A stretch of DNA of 64,000 bases from JAWKWH01 sp963669415. GTDB lineage: Bacteria > Pseudomonadota > Alphaproteobacteria > Rhizobiales > Rhizobiaceae. Shown one piece after another: positions 25,553 through 33,323 of this stretch; the first letter of the stretch is position 1, and each line of letters starts with the position of its first letter. Location: NCBI GenBank assembly GCA_963669415.2, contig CAXXPS010000002.1:682001-746000 (forward strand). The letters are read 5' to 3'. A model generated the notes under the pieces. It was given only the letters and a program-made list of their open reading frames with translations. It did not search any database and had not been told where the DNA came from. Position numbers and translations under genes: made by a program.

Positions 25553-26410
25553 ATGATGGACGTCCGCCAACAGATTGAAACATTGTCGTCGCGCTTGACC
25601 GTTGCCGAGCGCAAGGTCGTCGCAGCACTGCTGGCCGACTACCCTTTCGCCGGTTTGGAACCTATCCAGGCATTCGCAGACAAGACCAACGTCTCAGCGC
25701 CCTCAATCACCCGCTTTGTGCAGAAGCTGGGTTGCAACGGTTACCTGGAGTTTCAGCGAAAATTAATCGGTGAGCTCAAGGAAAGTCAGCAATCGCCTGT
25801 CGAACTCAGGCAGCGCACCGGTCCTGTCAGTGAGCGTTTCCTTGGCGGGTTTTTAACGCGTGCGTCGGAGATTGTCTCGCAAGCAGGTGAAAGCGTGACG
25901 GAAGCGCAATTCGAAAGAATCTGCAATACGCTGGCAGATGAAAAGCGTGCGATCTATCTGATCGGCGGGCGCATCAGCGATTCGGTTGCCCAGTATCTTT
26001 CCCGTCATTTGCGCCAGATTCGGCGCGATGTGTTTCACATTCCATCCGATCCGGAAATATGGCCCGAATATCTGCTCCGGATGCGGCCACGCGACATACT
26101 CTACATTGTGGATTTTCGCCGATATGAAAAGCGTCTCGCAGGGTTGGCAAAGAACGCATCCGAAGAACGGGGTGCTCAAATCATTGTTGTCACCGACAAA
26201 TGGCTATCGCCCATTTCCGGCCATGCAAAGGAGATCTTGGCCATGCCCATTGAAAGCGGCACGGCTTGGGATTCCTATTGCGCTGCGATTGCATTGACCG
26301 AAGCGATTATCACACGTGTTGCCGACCGGGACTGGGACGCCACTCAGCGCCGCATTAAAGTGTGGGATGGTCTGCGCTTAAAACGGGACTTCGAACAAGA
26401 TGAAGAGTGA
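25553..26410 (+). CDS. RpiR/MurR family transcriptional regulator
   Basis: Probable local regulator of the importer operon and the adjacent ligase. An N-terminal HTH_6 domain (RLTVAERKVVAALLADYPFAGLEPIQAFADKTNVSAPSITRFVQKLG) is followed by a SIS domain from about residue 120 (IYLIGGRISDSVAQYLSRHLRQIRRDVFHI). SIS domains usually bind sugar phosphates, yet the gene neighbourhood is amino-acid-like, as for several RpiR members controlling amino-acid catabolism. The start is one of two adjacent ATGs (25553 or 25556) behind GGGAG; an in-frame TTG at 25511 is less likely. The last codons overlap the next gene by 11 bp. Confidence 0.88.
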   Translation: MMDVRQQIETLSSRLTVAERKVVAALLADYPFAGLEPIQAFADKTNVSAPSITRFVQKLGCNGYLEFQRKLIGELKESQQSPVELRQRTGPVSERFLGGFLTRASEIVSQAGESVTEAQFERICNTLADEKRAIYLIGGRISDSVAQYLSRHLRQIRRDVFHIPSDPEIWPEYLLRMRPRDILYIVDFRRYEKRLAGLAKNASEERGAQIIVVTDKWLSPISGHAKEILAMPIESGTAWDSYCAAIALTEAIITRVADRDWDATQRRIKVWDGLRLKRDFEQDEE

Positions 26411-27713
26411 ACCGCTAATCATTGCCGCAACCAGCGATATTGCCGGTAAATTGCGCGGGAAGGCCTTTCCCGCGCGAGAACTGGAGAAGCGAAAAAACAG
26501 AGGCGTTGGCTGGACACCGACAAATGTGCAGATCACCTGTTTTGATGCGATTGCCGATAGCCCATATGGTGCGCTTGGCGATCTGGTGCTGATCCCCGAT
26601 ACCTCAACGCTTGTCGAAACGAAATTCGATGATGGATTGCCCGAGGAACGGTTTGTTCTCGGCGATATCCTTGAAACCGATGGCACACCCTGGGAGTGTT
26701 GCACCCGTTCAATTCTTAAATCGGCACTGGAACGGCTGAAAACTGTTGCCGGCCTGACACTGTTCGGCGCATTCGAGCATGAATTTCATTTTGTCGGTGG
26801 GAACTGCCCCCTTGGCAGTGCTTACACCACTGCGGGATTTCGCGCCGAGCGTCAATTTGGCGAAACACTGATCGCAGCGATGAATGACGCCGGACTTAAA
26901 CCCGATACCTTCATGAAGGAATATGGCGTCGACCAGTACGAAGTGACCATGGGACCGGTCTCGGGCATTGCAATCGCAGATAATGCGGTGCTGCTGCGCG
27001 AGATAGTTCACATCGTAGCGAACCGAATGGGGAAGCAGGCGAGCTTTTCTCCGTTGAGAGACCCTGCGGGTGTTGGAAACGGGGTGCACGTTCATCTCAG
27101 CCTTCGTGATCTGGAAGGTAATCCGGTCACCTATGATTCTGAGGGCCTCCACGGATTAAGCCCGATTGCCGGACAATTCGTGGCCGGCGTTCTCAAATAT
27201 ATTGATCGAATCGTGGCGCTTACGGCACCTAGCACGGTCTCGTATACTCGCCTGACCCCGCATCGCTGGAGCGCGGCATTCAACAATCTGGGATTTCGCG
27301 ATCGTGAAGCGTCTGTTCGCATTTGTCCCGTTTCCGACGTCAGTGATCTTGCCCGGGCCGAACAGTTCAATTTTGAGTATCGAGCGGCGGACGCGGCGGC
27401 CAGTCCGTATCTGGCGATGGCGGCCATTGTACATTCGGGCATCCAGGGCATCGAGGAAGGCCTGGTCTGTCCCGCGGCAACAGAGGAGGACCTTTCACTG
27501 CTTTCAGCAGATGATCTGAAAGCCCGCGGCCTCATTCGATTACCGCAGACGCTTGCTGTCGCGCTTGATGCCTTTGGCAATGATACGACGGTTACGGGCT
27601 GGTTCCCGTCTGCGTTCGCGGACGTCTACGTCAAACACAAGCAGGGCGAAATTGCCTTTCTTGACGGGAAAAACGAGAACGAGATTTGCGCCGCCTATGA
27701 AGCAGCCTACTAA
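26400..27713 (+). CDS. Glutamine-synthetase-like ligase (GlnA family, gamma-glutamyl-amine synthetase type)
   Basis: ATP-dependent ligase fold of 437 residues. Catalytic landmarks are FGAFEHEFHFVG (Glu metal ligands), KEYGVDQYEVTMGP, GVGNGVHVHLSLRD (metal His), SYTRLTPHRWSAAF and REASVRICP, and NFEYRAADAAASPYLAMAAI near the C-terminal domain. The divergence from true GlnA and the catabolic setting suggest ligation of glutamate to an amine, as in PuuA or IpuC, rather than ammonia assimilation. It overlaps rpiR by 11 bp and is therefore co-expressed. With the deformylase, M20 enzyme and importer next door, a gamma-glutamylated or N-acylated intermediate is plausible but unproven. Confidence 0.83.
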   Translation: MKSEPLIIAATSDIAGKLRGKAFPARELEKRKNRGVGWTPTNVQITCFDAIADSPYGALGDLVLIPDTSTLVETKFDDGLPEERFVLGDILETDGTPWECCTRSILKSALERLKTVAGLTLFGAFEHEFHFVGGNCPLGSAYTTAGFRAERQFGETLIAAMNDAGLKPDTFMKEYGVDQYEVTMGPVSGIAIADNAVLLREIVHIVANRMGKQASFSPLRDPAGVGNGVHVHLSLRDLEGNPVTYDSEGLHGLSPIAGQFVAGVLKYIDRIVALTAPSTVSYTRLTPHRWSAAFNNLGFRDREASVRICPVSDVSDLARAEQFNFEYRAADAAASPYLAMAAIVHSGIQGIEEGLVCPAATEEDLSLLSADDLKARGLIRLPQTLAVALDAFGNDTTVTGWFPSAFADVYVKHKQGEIAFLDGKNENEICAAYEAAY

Positions 27714-27811
27714 TGGGGCCCGATGATAAGGTAATCAGACCAAGGCGAACTGTTCGAACCTGGAAATCTCCTTCGCAAGGAACTCACCGATTTGAGTTTC
27801 CAACCACCCGA

Positions 27812-28222
27812 TTAGTTGGTGCTGCAAAGATGGCATGTACCGCGCAACTCGATGGTGGTCTCGCGGAGGCCAAATTCGAAATCGCCGGCCAGCTTCTTTA
27901 GCCTTTTGGCCAGCGCAGTATCTGAAATTTCTGTAGTCTGACCGCATGTTTCACAAATCATGAAAACAGTAGTCTCGTGCCCTTCGCAGCCAGGCTGGCG
28001 GCAAGCGACAAAGGCATTCAGACTTTCAAGCTTGTGCACGAGACCAGCTTCCACCAGCTTGTCCAAGGCCCGGTAGACCTGTAGCGGCGCGCGGAATCCG
28101 CGATCCCTTAATTGGTCCAATATTGCATAGGCACCGAGCGGTCCGCCTGCCTTTGACAACTCGTTCATAACCAGTGACTGGTTTTTGGTCAGGCCGTCTA
28201 TCGAATACGCATGCTGATTCAT
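27812..28222 (-). CDS. zur: Zinc uptake regulator Zur (Fur family)
   Basis: Zinc-responsive repressor, 136 residues. A winged helix (LTKNQSLVMNELSKAGGPLGAYAILDQLRDRGFRAPLQVYRALDKLVEAGLVHKLES) is followed by the metal/dimer domain with the structural cysteines in CETCGQ and the second pair in TCHLC, plus His residues in GCEGHETTVF. The ATG at 28222 overlaps the znuB stop by 4 bp; longer in-frame extensions would run deep into znuB. It is the third gene of znuC-znuB-zur, so it represses its own operon. The gene context makes Zur, rather than Fur, secure. Confidence 0.9.
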   Translation of the reverse strand: MNQHAYSIDGLTKNQSLVMNELSKAGGPLGAYAILDQLRDRGFRAPLQVYRALDKLVEAGLVHKLESLNAFVACRQPGCEGHETTVFMICETCGQTTEISDTALAKRLKKLAGDFEFGLRETTIELRGTCHLCSTN

Positions 28223-29028
28223 GGCTGCGTTCCTTTCATCAGTCGATACGACAGTGGCAGCAAAGAGAGGATAAACAATACCAGCGCCGCAACGACAATG
28301 CTCGGTCCGGCGGGCGTGTCCCATTGCAGTGACCCAAACAAGCCGCCCACCACAGCGACCGCGCCAAGGACGCTTGCGAGTATCGCCATTTGTTCAGGGC
28401 CGCCGGCAAACCGACGAGCAGCCGCGGCGGGGATGATCAACAATGCGGTGATGAGAAGGATACCAACGATCTTCATCGAGATCGCGATGACTGCTGCCAC
28501 CAGCAACATATAGATGACATTCGCCAGCTCATAGTTGACACCTTCCGCGCGTGCCAATTCCGGGCTGACAGTGCCGGCAAACAATGGGCGCCAGATCACG
28601 ACAAGAACTGCCAGAACAACCAGGCCGCCTGCCGCTATGATTGCGATATCGAACTTGGTAACCGACAGGATGTCTCCAAACAGAAAACCCATGAGGTCGA
28701 TGCGAATCCACGTCATGAAGGCGAGGACGACAAGACCAATCGCCAAGGCGGAATGCGAAAGCAAACCTAGCAGCGCATCGCCAGATAAAACTGCTCTTCG
28801 CTGCAGCAGCAAAAGCAAAAGGGCGACAATCGCCGACACCGCGAAAACCGCGAGTGTGATGTTTATCTCGAAAAGGAAGGCCAGTGCGACGCCAAGCAGC
28901 GCCGCGTGCGCGAGCGTGTCGCCGAAATAGGCAAGCCGGCGCCAGACAATGAAACAGCCCAAAGGACCGGCGACGATCGCAACACCGATCCCCGCAATCA
29001 GGGCGCGGCTAAAAAAATCATCCAACAT
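28219..29028 (-). CDS. znuB: Zinc ABC transporter permease ZnuB
   Basis: Inner-membrane permease of the ABC-3 family, 269 residues and about eight membrane segments. GPLGCFIVWRRLAYFGDTLAHAALLGVALAF is the family opening. ALLITALLIIPAAAARRFA near residue 210 is the conserved coupling stretch. The ATG at 29028 overlaps znuC by 11 bp; the frame continues upstream, but that part is only the shadow of znuC. It pairs with ZnuC and the periplasmic ZnuA. Confidence 0.91.
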   Translation of the reverse strand: MLDDFFSRALIAGIGVAIVAGPLGCFIVWRRLAYFGDTLAHAALLGVALAFLFEINITLAVFAVSAIVALLLLLLQRRAVLSGDALLGLLSHSALAIGLVVLAFMTWIRIDLMGFLFGDILSVTKFDIAIIAAGGLVVLAVLVVIWRPLFAGTVSPELARAEGVNYELANVIYMLLVAAVIAISMKIVGILLITALLIIPAAAARRFAGGPEQMAILASVLGAVAVVGGLFGSLQWDTPAGPSIVVAALVLFILSLLPLSYRLMKGTQP

Positions 29029-29866
29029 CCCGGCTGTCCCCATCCTCGTTGCCGCTCGATGCCTGGCTGTGGTAGTGATGCCCATCATTTGGATGGCAAT
29101 GATCTGTGACTGTCCCGTCGGCATGTTGAACCCGCCCATCGGGCAGGTGGGTGTGATCGTGACTGTGTTCGTACACCGCCAATGTCGACGCAGCCCGCAC
29201 CCCAAACAGCGCCTTGTATTCCGGGCTGGACGCCACCGCAGTTGGCGTGCCTGAACAACAGACATGTCCGTTGAGGCATATGACCTGGTCAGTTGCTGCC
29301 ATCACGACATGCAAGTCGTGCGAGATCAGCAGAACGCCACAATTGAGATCATCCCTAATCTGTCTGATCAGGTCATAGAGCGCTATCTCACCGGTGAAAT
29401 CCACACCCTGCACCGGCTCATCAAGCACCAGCAGATCGGGATTTCGGGCGATTGCCCTTGCGAGGAGAACACGTTGGAACTCGCCCCCGGAAAGCGTGCG
29501 TACCTCCTCGTTTGCAAGGTGCTGCACACCGGTAGCGGCAATCGCGGTGTCAACTTTCTGGTCGCTGACCGGACCGGTCAGGCGCATGAAGCGGCGCACC
29601 GACAGTGGCAGGGTCCAGTCGATCGAAAGTTTTTGCGGTACATAAGCGATGCGCAAACCGGCGCGCTGTGAGGTCGAACCTTCATCCGGCTTCAACACAC
29701 CGAGCGCCATTCTCGCCGTGGTCGATTTGCCGGAGCCGTTGGGACCGATCAAAGTGACGATCTCGCCCGGATCTACTGTCAGCGAAACCCCGCGCACGAG
29801 CCATCGCCCTGCGCGAAACACGCCGCTTTCTGAAAGCGTCACGAGTGGTTCGGTTCGTTTCAGCAT
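29018..29866 (-). CDS. znuC: Zinc ABC transporter ATPase ZnuC with His-rich C-terminal tail
   Basis: ATPase of the zinc importer. Walker A GPNGSGKST, signature LSGGEFQRVLLARAI, Walker B LLVLDEPVQGVD and LLISHDLHVVM are present. The chosen ATG at 29866 gives 282 residues; an in-frame GTG at 29926 would add 20. The last ~50 residues form an extension with ten histidines (from YEHSHDHTH to GHHYHSQ) and a Cys, a likely zinc-binding or zinc-sensing tail of the type found in alphaproteobacterial ZnuC. It is divergent from znuA across a 131-bp promoter region. Confidence 0.91.
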   Translation of the reverse strand: MLKRTEPLVTLSESGVFRAGRWLVRGVSLTVDPGEIVTLIGPNGSGKSTTARMALGVLKPDEGSTSQRAGLRIAYVPQKLSIDWTLPLSVRRFMRLTGPVSDQKVDTAIAATGVQHLANEEVRTLSGGEFQRVLLARAIARNPDLLVLDEPVQGVDFTGEIALYDLIRQIRDDLNCGVLLISHDLHVVMAATDQVICLNGHVCCSGTPTAVASSPEYKALFGVRAASTLAVYEHSHDHTHLPDGRVQHADGTVTDHCHPNDGHHYHSQASSGNEDGDSRDVG

Positions 29867-29997
29867 TGGTTGCTGCAAGCCAGATACGTATCCATCAAAA
29901 ACGACGGTTGCCTCAATGTATTGCACACGTTATACAGTTACACAACTATGTGATAAGATAACGTTACGCTCACACCGACCCGCCAATGGAGACGTTT
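29867..29997. promoter_or_regulatory. znuCB-zur / znuA divergent promoter region
   Basis: AT-rich spacer between divergent zinc genes. It contains inverted CGTTAT (29928-29933) and ATAACG (29958-29963) with centres 30 bp apart, and an internal AGTTACACAACT palindrome. Zur sites in alphaproteobacteria are AT-rich palindromes of the TTATANNATAA kind, so a Zur operator here is likely. The exact site is not certain. Confidence 0.35.
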
Positions 29998-30981
29998 ATG
30001 CGCGCCGCAAAATCCTTCCTGATCGCTTCAACAATTCTTGCAACGACGCCCATTGCAGCCCGTGCCGATATTCAGGTCGTGGCATCGATCAAGCCGGTTC
30101 ATTCACTTGTAGCAGCAGTCATGAGCGGTGTTGGCGAGCCCGGACTGATTGTTGAGGGTGCCGGCTCACCACATGCATTCAGCATGCGGCCGTCGCAGGC
30201 TGTCATGCTTGAGAATGCCGACGTCGTGTTCTGGATCGGCCATGATTTGGAAGCCTTTTTGGAGAAACCCCTGGAGGCGCTGGCTAGCAATGCCAAGTCC
30301 GTTGAACTGATTAAAGCGCATGGCCTTGTGAAGCTGGATTTACGCGAGGGTGGCACATTTGATGCCCATGACCATGGCGAACATGAAGCGCACGAGGACC
30401 ACGATCATGATGACCATGCGCATGAGAAACACGACGATCACGCCCACGACCAACACGATGAATTCAATGTCCACATCTGGGTGGATCCGGTAAACGCCAA
30501 GGCACTTGTTCACGAGATCGAAGAGACGCTTGTTGAGGCCGATCCTGACAACGCGCCCAAATACAAGGCCAACGCGAATGACATTACGGCTCGTCTCGAT
30601 GCAATGACAGCAGAAATAGCGGCCGACCTTGAGACCGTCAAAGACAAGCCCTTCGTTGTATTCCACGACGCCTACCGCAATTTCGAAGACCGATTCGGCT
30701 TGACGGCGGCGGGCTCGATTACGGTCTCGCCGGAAGTTCAGCCAGGCGCCGAGCGTGTTTCCGAATTGCGCACCAAAATCAGTGAATTGGGCGCAACATG
30801 TGTATTCTCTGAGCCACAATTTGAACCCAAAATCGTTCAGATCATAACCGAGAACACCTCAGCCAAGTCGGGTATACTCGACCCGCTCGGTACGTCTCTG
30901 CAAGACGGACCTGACCTATATTTCGAGTTGATCCGAAACATGGCGACATCTTTTAAGACCTGCCTCTCTGAATCGAGCTAG
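29998..30981 (+). CDS. znuA: Zinc-binding periplasmic protein ZnuA
   Basis: High-affinity periplasmic zinc-binding protein, cluster A-I, 327 residues. ATG at 29998 is preceded by TGGAGA; an ATG 12 bases earlier in frame has no such site. The signal peptide ends near ARA-D. Metal ligands are His in IKPVHSLVAAV, a His in VHIWVDPVNAK and one in VVFHDAYRNF, with the late acidic residue in SGILDPLG. Between the first two lies a loop of about 38 residues very rich in His, Asp and Glu (DAHDHGEH to HAHDQHDEF), typical of ZnuA. Its TAG stop is followed by GAGCG. Confidence 0.93.
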   Translation: MRAAKSFLIASTILATTPIAARADIQVVASIKPVHSLVAAVMSGVGEPGLIVEGAGSPHAFSMRPSQAVMLENADVVFWIGHDLEAFLEKPLEALASNAKSVELIKAHGLVKLDLREGGTFDAHDHGEHEAHEDHDHDDHAHEKHDDHAHDQHDEFNVHIWVDPVNAKALVHEIEETLVEADPDNAPKYKANANDITARLDAMTAEIAADLETVKDKPFVVFHDAYRNFEDRFGLTAAGSITVSPEVQPGAERVSELRTKISELGATCVFSEPQFEPKIVQIITENTSAKSGILDPLGTSLQDGPDLYFELIRNMATSFKTCLSESS

Positions 30982-31073
30982 AGCGACCCGGGACCGCTGG
31001 CTGCCAGTATATGAGTTTTGCGGTTTCGAGGGGACCCGCTTCGCTGACGCAAATTAGCCGAAATCAAGTCTTC

Positions 31074-32273
31074 CTACGCAGCCAGTTTCTCTCTCTCCAA
31101 CAGCGCTGATTGTGGCGGATGCGCATTGCCGACGCCCATTTTCTCAAGCGCGCCGCCGGCCGCTTCAACCACTCTTCGCATGATGTGCTCATCCAGCTGC
31201 CCAATGCAGCCGACGCGAAAACTGTCCACCGCGGTCAATTTTCCCGGATAGATAATAAATCCGGCCTCTTTCATGAGATCGTAAAAGCGCGGAAATTCAA
31301 ACGCATCATCGGCGGGATTAAAAAAGGTTACGATAATCGGTGAAAGCCAGTGGTCTGTCAGAAGCGTCTCAAATCCAAGACGCCGCATACCGTCAACCAT
31401 GACGTCGCGGTTGCGAGTATAGCGGGCGCCGCGGGCTGCTACCCCTCCTTCTTGTGCATGAAGGCGCAGCGCCTCCAGAAAAGCCGCGATGGCGTGGGTC
31501 GGAGGTGTAAACCTCCATTGACCGGTCTTTTCCATATTTTGCCACTGGTCGTGAACGTCGAGCGAGAGAGAGTGGCAATTGCCCTTTGCTGCCTCGATCT
31601 CGGTTTTCCGGGCGATCACAAACCCAAATCCGGGGACGCCTTCGATGCATTTGTTTGCCGACGAAACCATGGCTTCGAAACGCATGTCGTTGGCCTCCAG
31701 AGCAATGGCCCCAAATGCGCTCATGGAATCAATCAGCAGTTTTTGCCCGGCCGCGTATGTCGCCTCTGAAATTTCCTTGATCGGATTCAGTATCCCGGAC
31801 GATGTCTCGCAATGCACGGCAAAGACATGCGTTATGCAAGGATCGGCAGCCAGGGCCTCAGCGACCTCTGCTCCGCGCGGAGGAAGATAATCACCCTTGT
31901 CGATAACGATATGATCGCGTCCCATTCGGGCAAGTGTCTGTACAGCTCTCTTCCCGTAGGCGCCGTTGCACAGCATCAGCGTCTTGCTGTCTTTGGGAAG
32001 AAATGAGCCGAGCATTGCCTCGACCACGAAGGTTCCACTGCCCTGCATCGGCACGCAATCGAACTCGTCGTTTGTGTCCGCAATCAACGAAAGGAGTTCA
32101 CTCCGGAGTTTGACAGTCATTGCGCGGAAATCACCATCCCATGATCCCCAATCGCACAGCATTTTCTCCTTGACGGTGTAGGCCGTCGTCAGCGGACCGG
32201 GTGTGAGCAGAAACGGTTCACCATTCCTGGGCGCCTCAATCGGTGATGATGGTGAACTGGATCGATGGTTCAT
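31074..32273 (-). CDS. phnW: 2-aminoethylphosphonate-pyruvate transaminase
   Basis: PLP-dependent class V aminotransferase converting 2-aminoethylphosphonate and pyruvate to phosphonoacetaldehyde and alanine. Diagnostic segments: LLTPGPLTTAYTVKEKMLCDWGSWDGDF at the N-terminus, VPMQGSGTFVVEAML, VHCETSSGILNPI, LIDSMSAFGAI (Asp contacting the PLP ring) and VSSANKCIEGVPGFGFV with the Schiff-base Lys. At 399 residues it is slightly longer than PhnW because of a polar N-terminus. It diverges from a LysR regulator and the phosphonate monoester hydrolase. No phnX or phnY is seen in the window, so the aldehyde's fate is not shown here. Confidence 0.88.
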   Translation of the reverse strand: MNHRSSSPSSPIEAPRNGEPFLLTPGPLTTAYTVKEKMLCDWGSWDGDFRAMTVKLRSELLSLIADTNDEFDCVPMQGSGTFVVEAMLGSFLPKDSKTLMLCNGAYGKRAVQTLARMGRDHIVIDKGDYLPPRGAEVAEALAADPCITHVFAVHCETSSGILNPIKEISEATYAAGQKLLIDSMSAFGAIALEANDMRFEAMVSSANKCIEGVPGFGFVIARKTEIEAAKGNCHSLSLDVHDQWQNMEKTGQWRFTPPTHAIAAFLEALRLHAQEGGVAARGARYTRNRDVMVDGMRRLGFETLLTDHWLSPIIVTFFNPADDAFEFPRFYDLMKEAGFIIYPGKLTAVDSFRVGCIGQLDEHIMRRVVEAAGGALEKMGVGNAHPPQSALLEREKLAA

Positions 32274-32414
32274 AGCCGAGTTTCCAACGAATTAGAGCAA
32301 TAAATTGTGGGCACAATTAACACAACCGAACTATTTGCCAAATCGATATTTTAAATCTAATTATAAATTCTATCGATGTTAATCGTGTCACTGAGAATTT
32401 GGAAGGTCGACCAA

Positions 32415-33323
32415 ATGAGGCATGTCCAGCTACGCGCATTTCACCATGTGGCCTTGTGTGGCGGGTTCTCGCGGGCCGCAGAAATGCTCAATCTGACACA
32501 GCCGGCAATATCGGATCAGGTGCGCAAACTCGAAACAGAGTATGATGTACGATTATTCGATCGAGGGAAAAGGCAAGTTACCTTGACCCCAACCGGAGAA
32601 AAACTTTTCGAAGTCACGCTGCGAATGTTTGAAATTGAAAGCCGGGCAGTCGAACTCCTGGCGGAATCGCGTGCCATCAAGACCGGACAACTCAAAATTA
32701 TCGCCGACTCTGCGCATCATGTGACTGAAATACTGGCTGAGTTTCGCCGGAAATATCCGTCTGTTTTCGTCTCGTTGCGCGTTGGAAATTCCGAAACGGT
32801 AAACGAAATGCTGACTTCCTACGACGCGGATATTGGCATTCTCGGCGAAGTGCCAGTCGGGCGTGAATACAAGATCATCAATCTGCGATCGACACCGATT
32901 ATCGCTTTCGCACCGTTTGATAGCGAAATCGGTACACGAAGCTCCATTTCGATGCGCGAGTTCGCGGAGGTACCGATGGCGGTACGCGAACCTGGCTCCA
33001 AAACCCGGGCAAAGTTTGAAGACTTTGCCAAGCAAATTGGCATCAAGCCACGCATCGTTATTGAGGCCGAAGGAAGGGAAGCGGTCGGTGAAATCGTTGC
33101 TGCAGGTGATTGCATCAGCGTGGTTTCCGAGGCGGAATTCGGAAATGATCCCCGCTTCGTGAAAATTCCCATTGAAGACGCAGACATCATGATGGACGAG
33201 GCGTTGATCTGTTTGCGCGAACGGCAAAACAGTCGCCTGATCCGAACATTCATGGAGGTCGCACAATCGGTTGTCGGTGGGCCGAAGTCAGACCGGTCCG
33301 ATGCGAATCCCGGTCCCTGTTAG
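32415..33323 (+). CDS. LysR family transcriptional regulator of the phosphonate locus
   Basis: 302 residues from an ATG behind GGAAGG; an upstream in-frame start at 32376 is less likely. The N-terminal HTH reads LRAFHHVALCGGFSRAAEMLNLTQPAISDQVRKLETEYDVRLFDRGKRQVTLTPTGE; the rest is a type 2 periplasmic-binding-like effector domain. Divergence from phnW across 141 AT-rich bases is the classic LysR arrangement, so it likely activates phnW in response to 2-aminoethylphosphonate or a related compound. Its last 36 bp overlap, on the opposite strand, the 3' end of the hydrolase gene. Confidence 0.86.
   Translation: MRHVQLRAFHHVALCGGFSRAAEMLNLTQPAISDQVRKLETEYDVRLFDRGKRQVTLTPTGEKLFEVTLRMFEIESRAVELLAESRAIKTGQLKIIADSAHHVTEILAEFRRKYPSVFVSLRVGNSETVNEMLTSYDADIGILGEVPVGREYKIINLRSTPIIAFAPFDSEIGTRSSISMREFAEVPMAVREPGSKTRAKFEDFAKQIGIKPRIVIEAEGREAVGEIVAAGDCISVVSEAEFGNDPRFVKIPIEDADIMMDEALICLRERQNSRLIRTFMEVAQSVVGGPKSDRSDANPGPC

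Noticed and set aside
30978..30991. CTAGAGCGACCCGG after znuA as another copy of the repeat end
   Set aside because: Only the first eight bases match the repeat; the rest diverges, so chance cannot be excluded.
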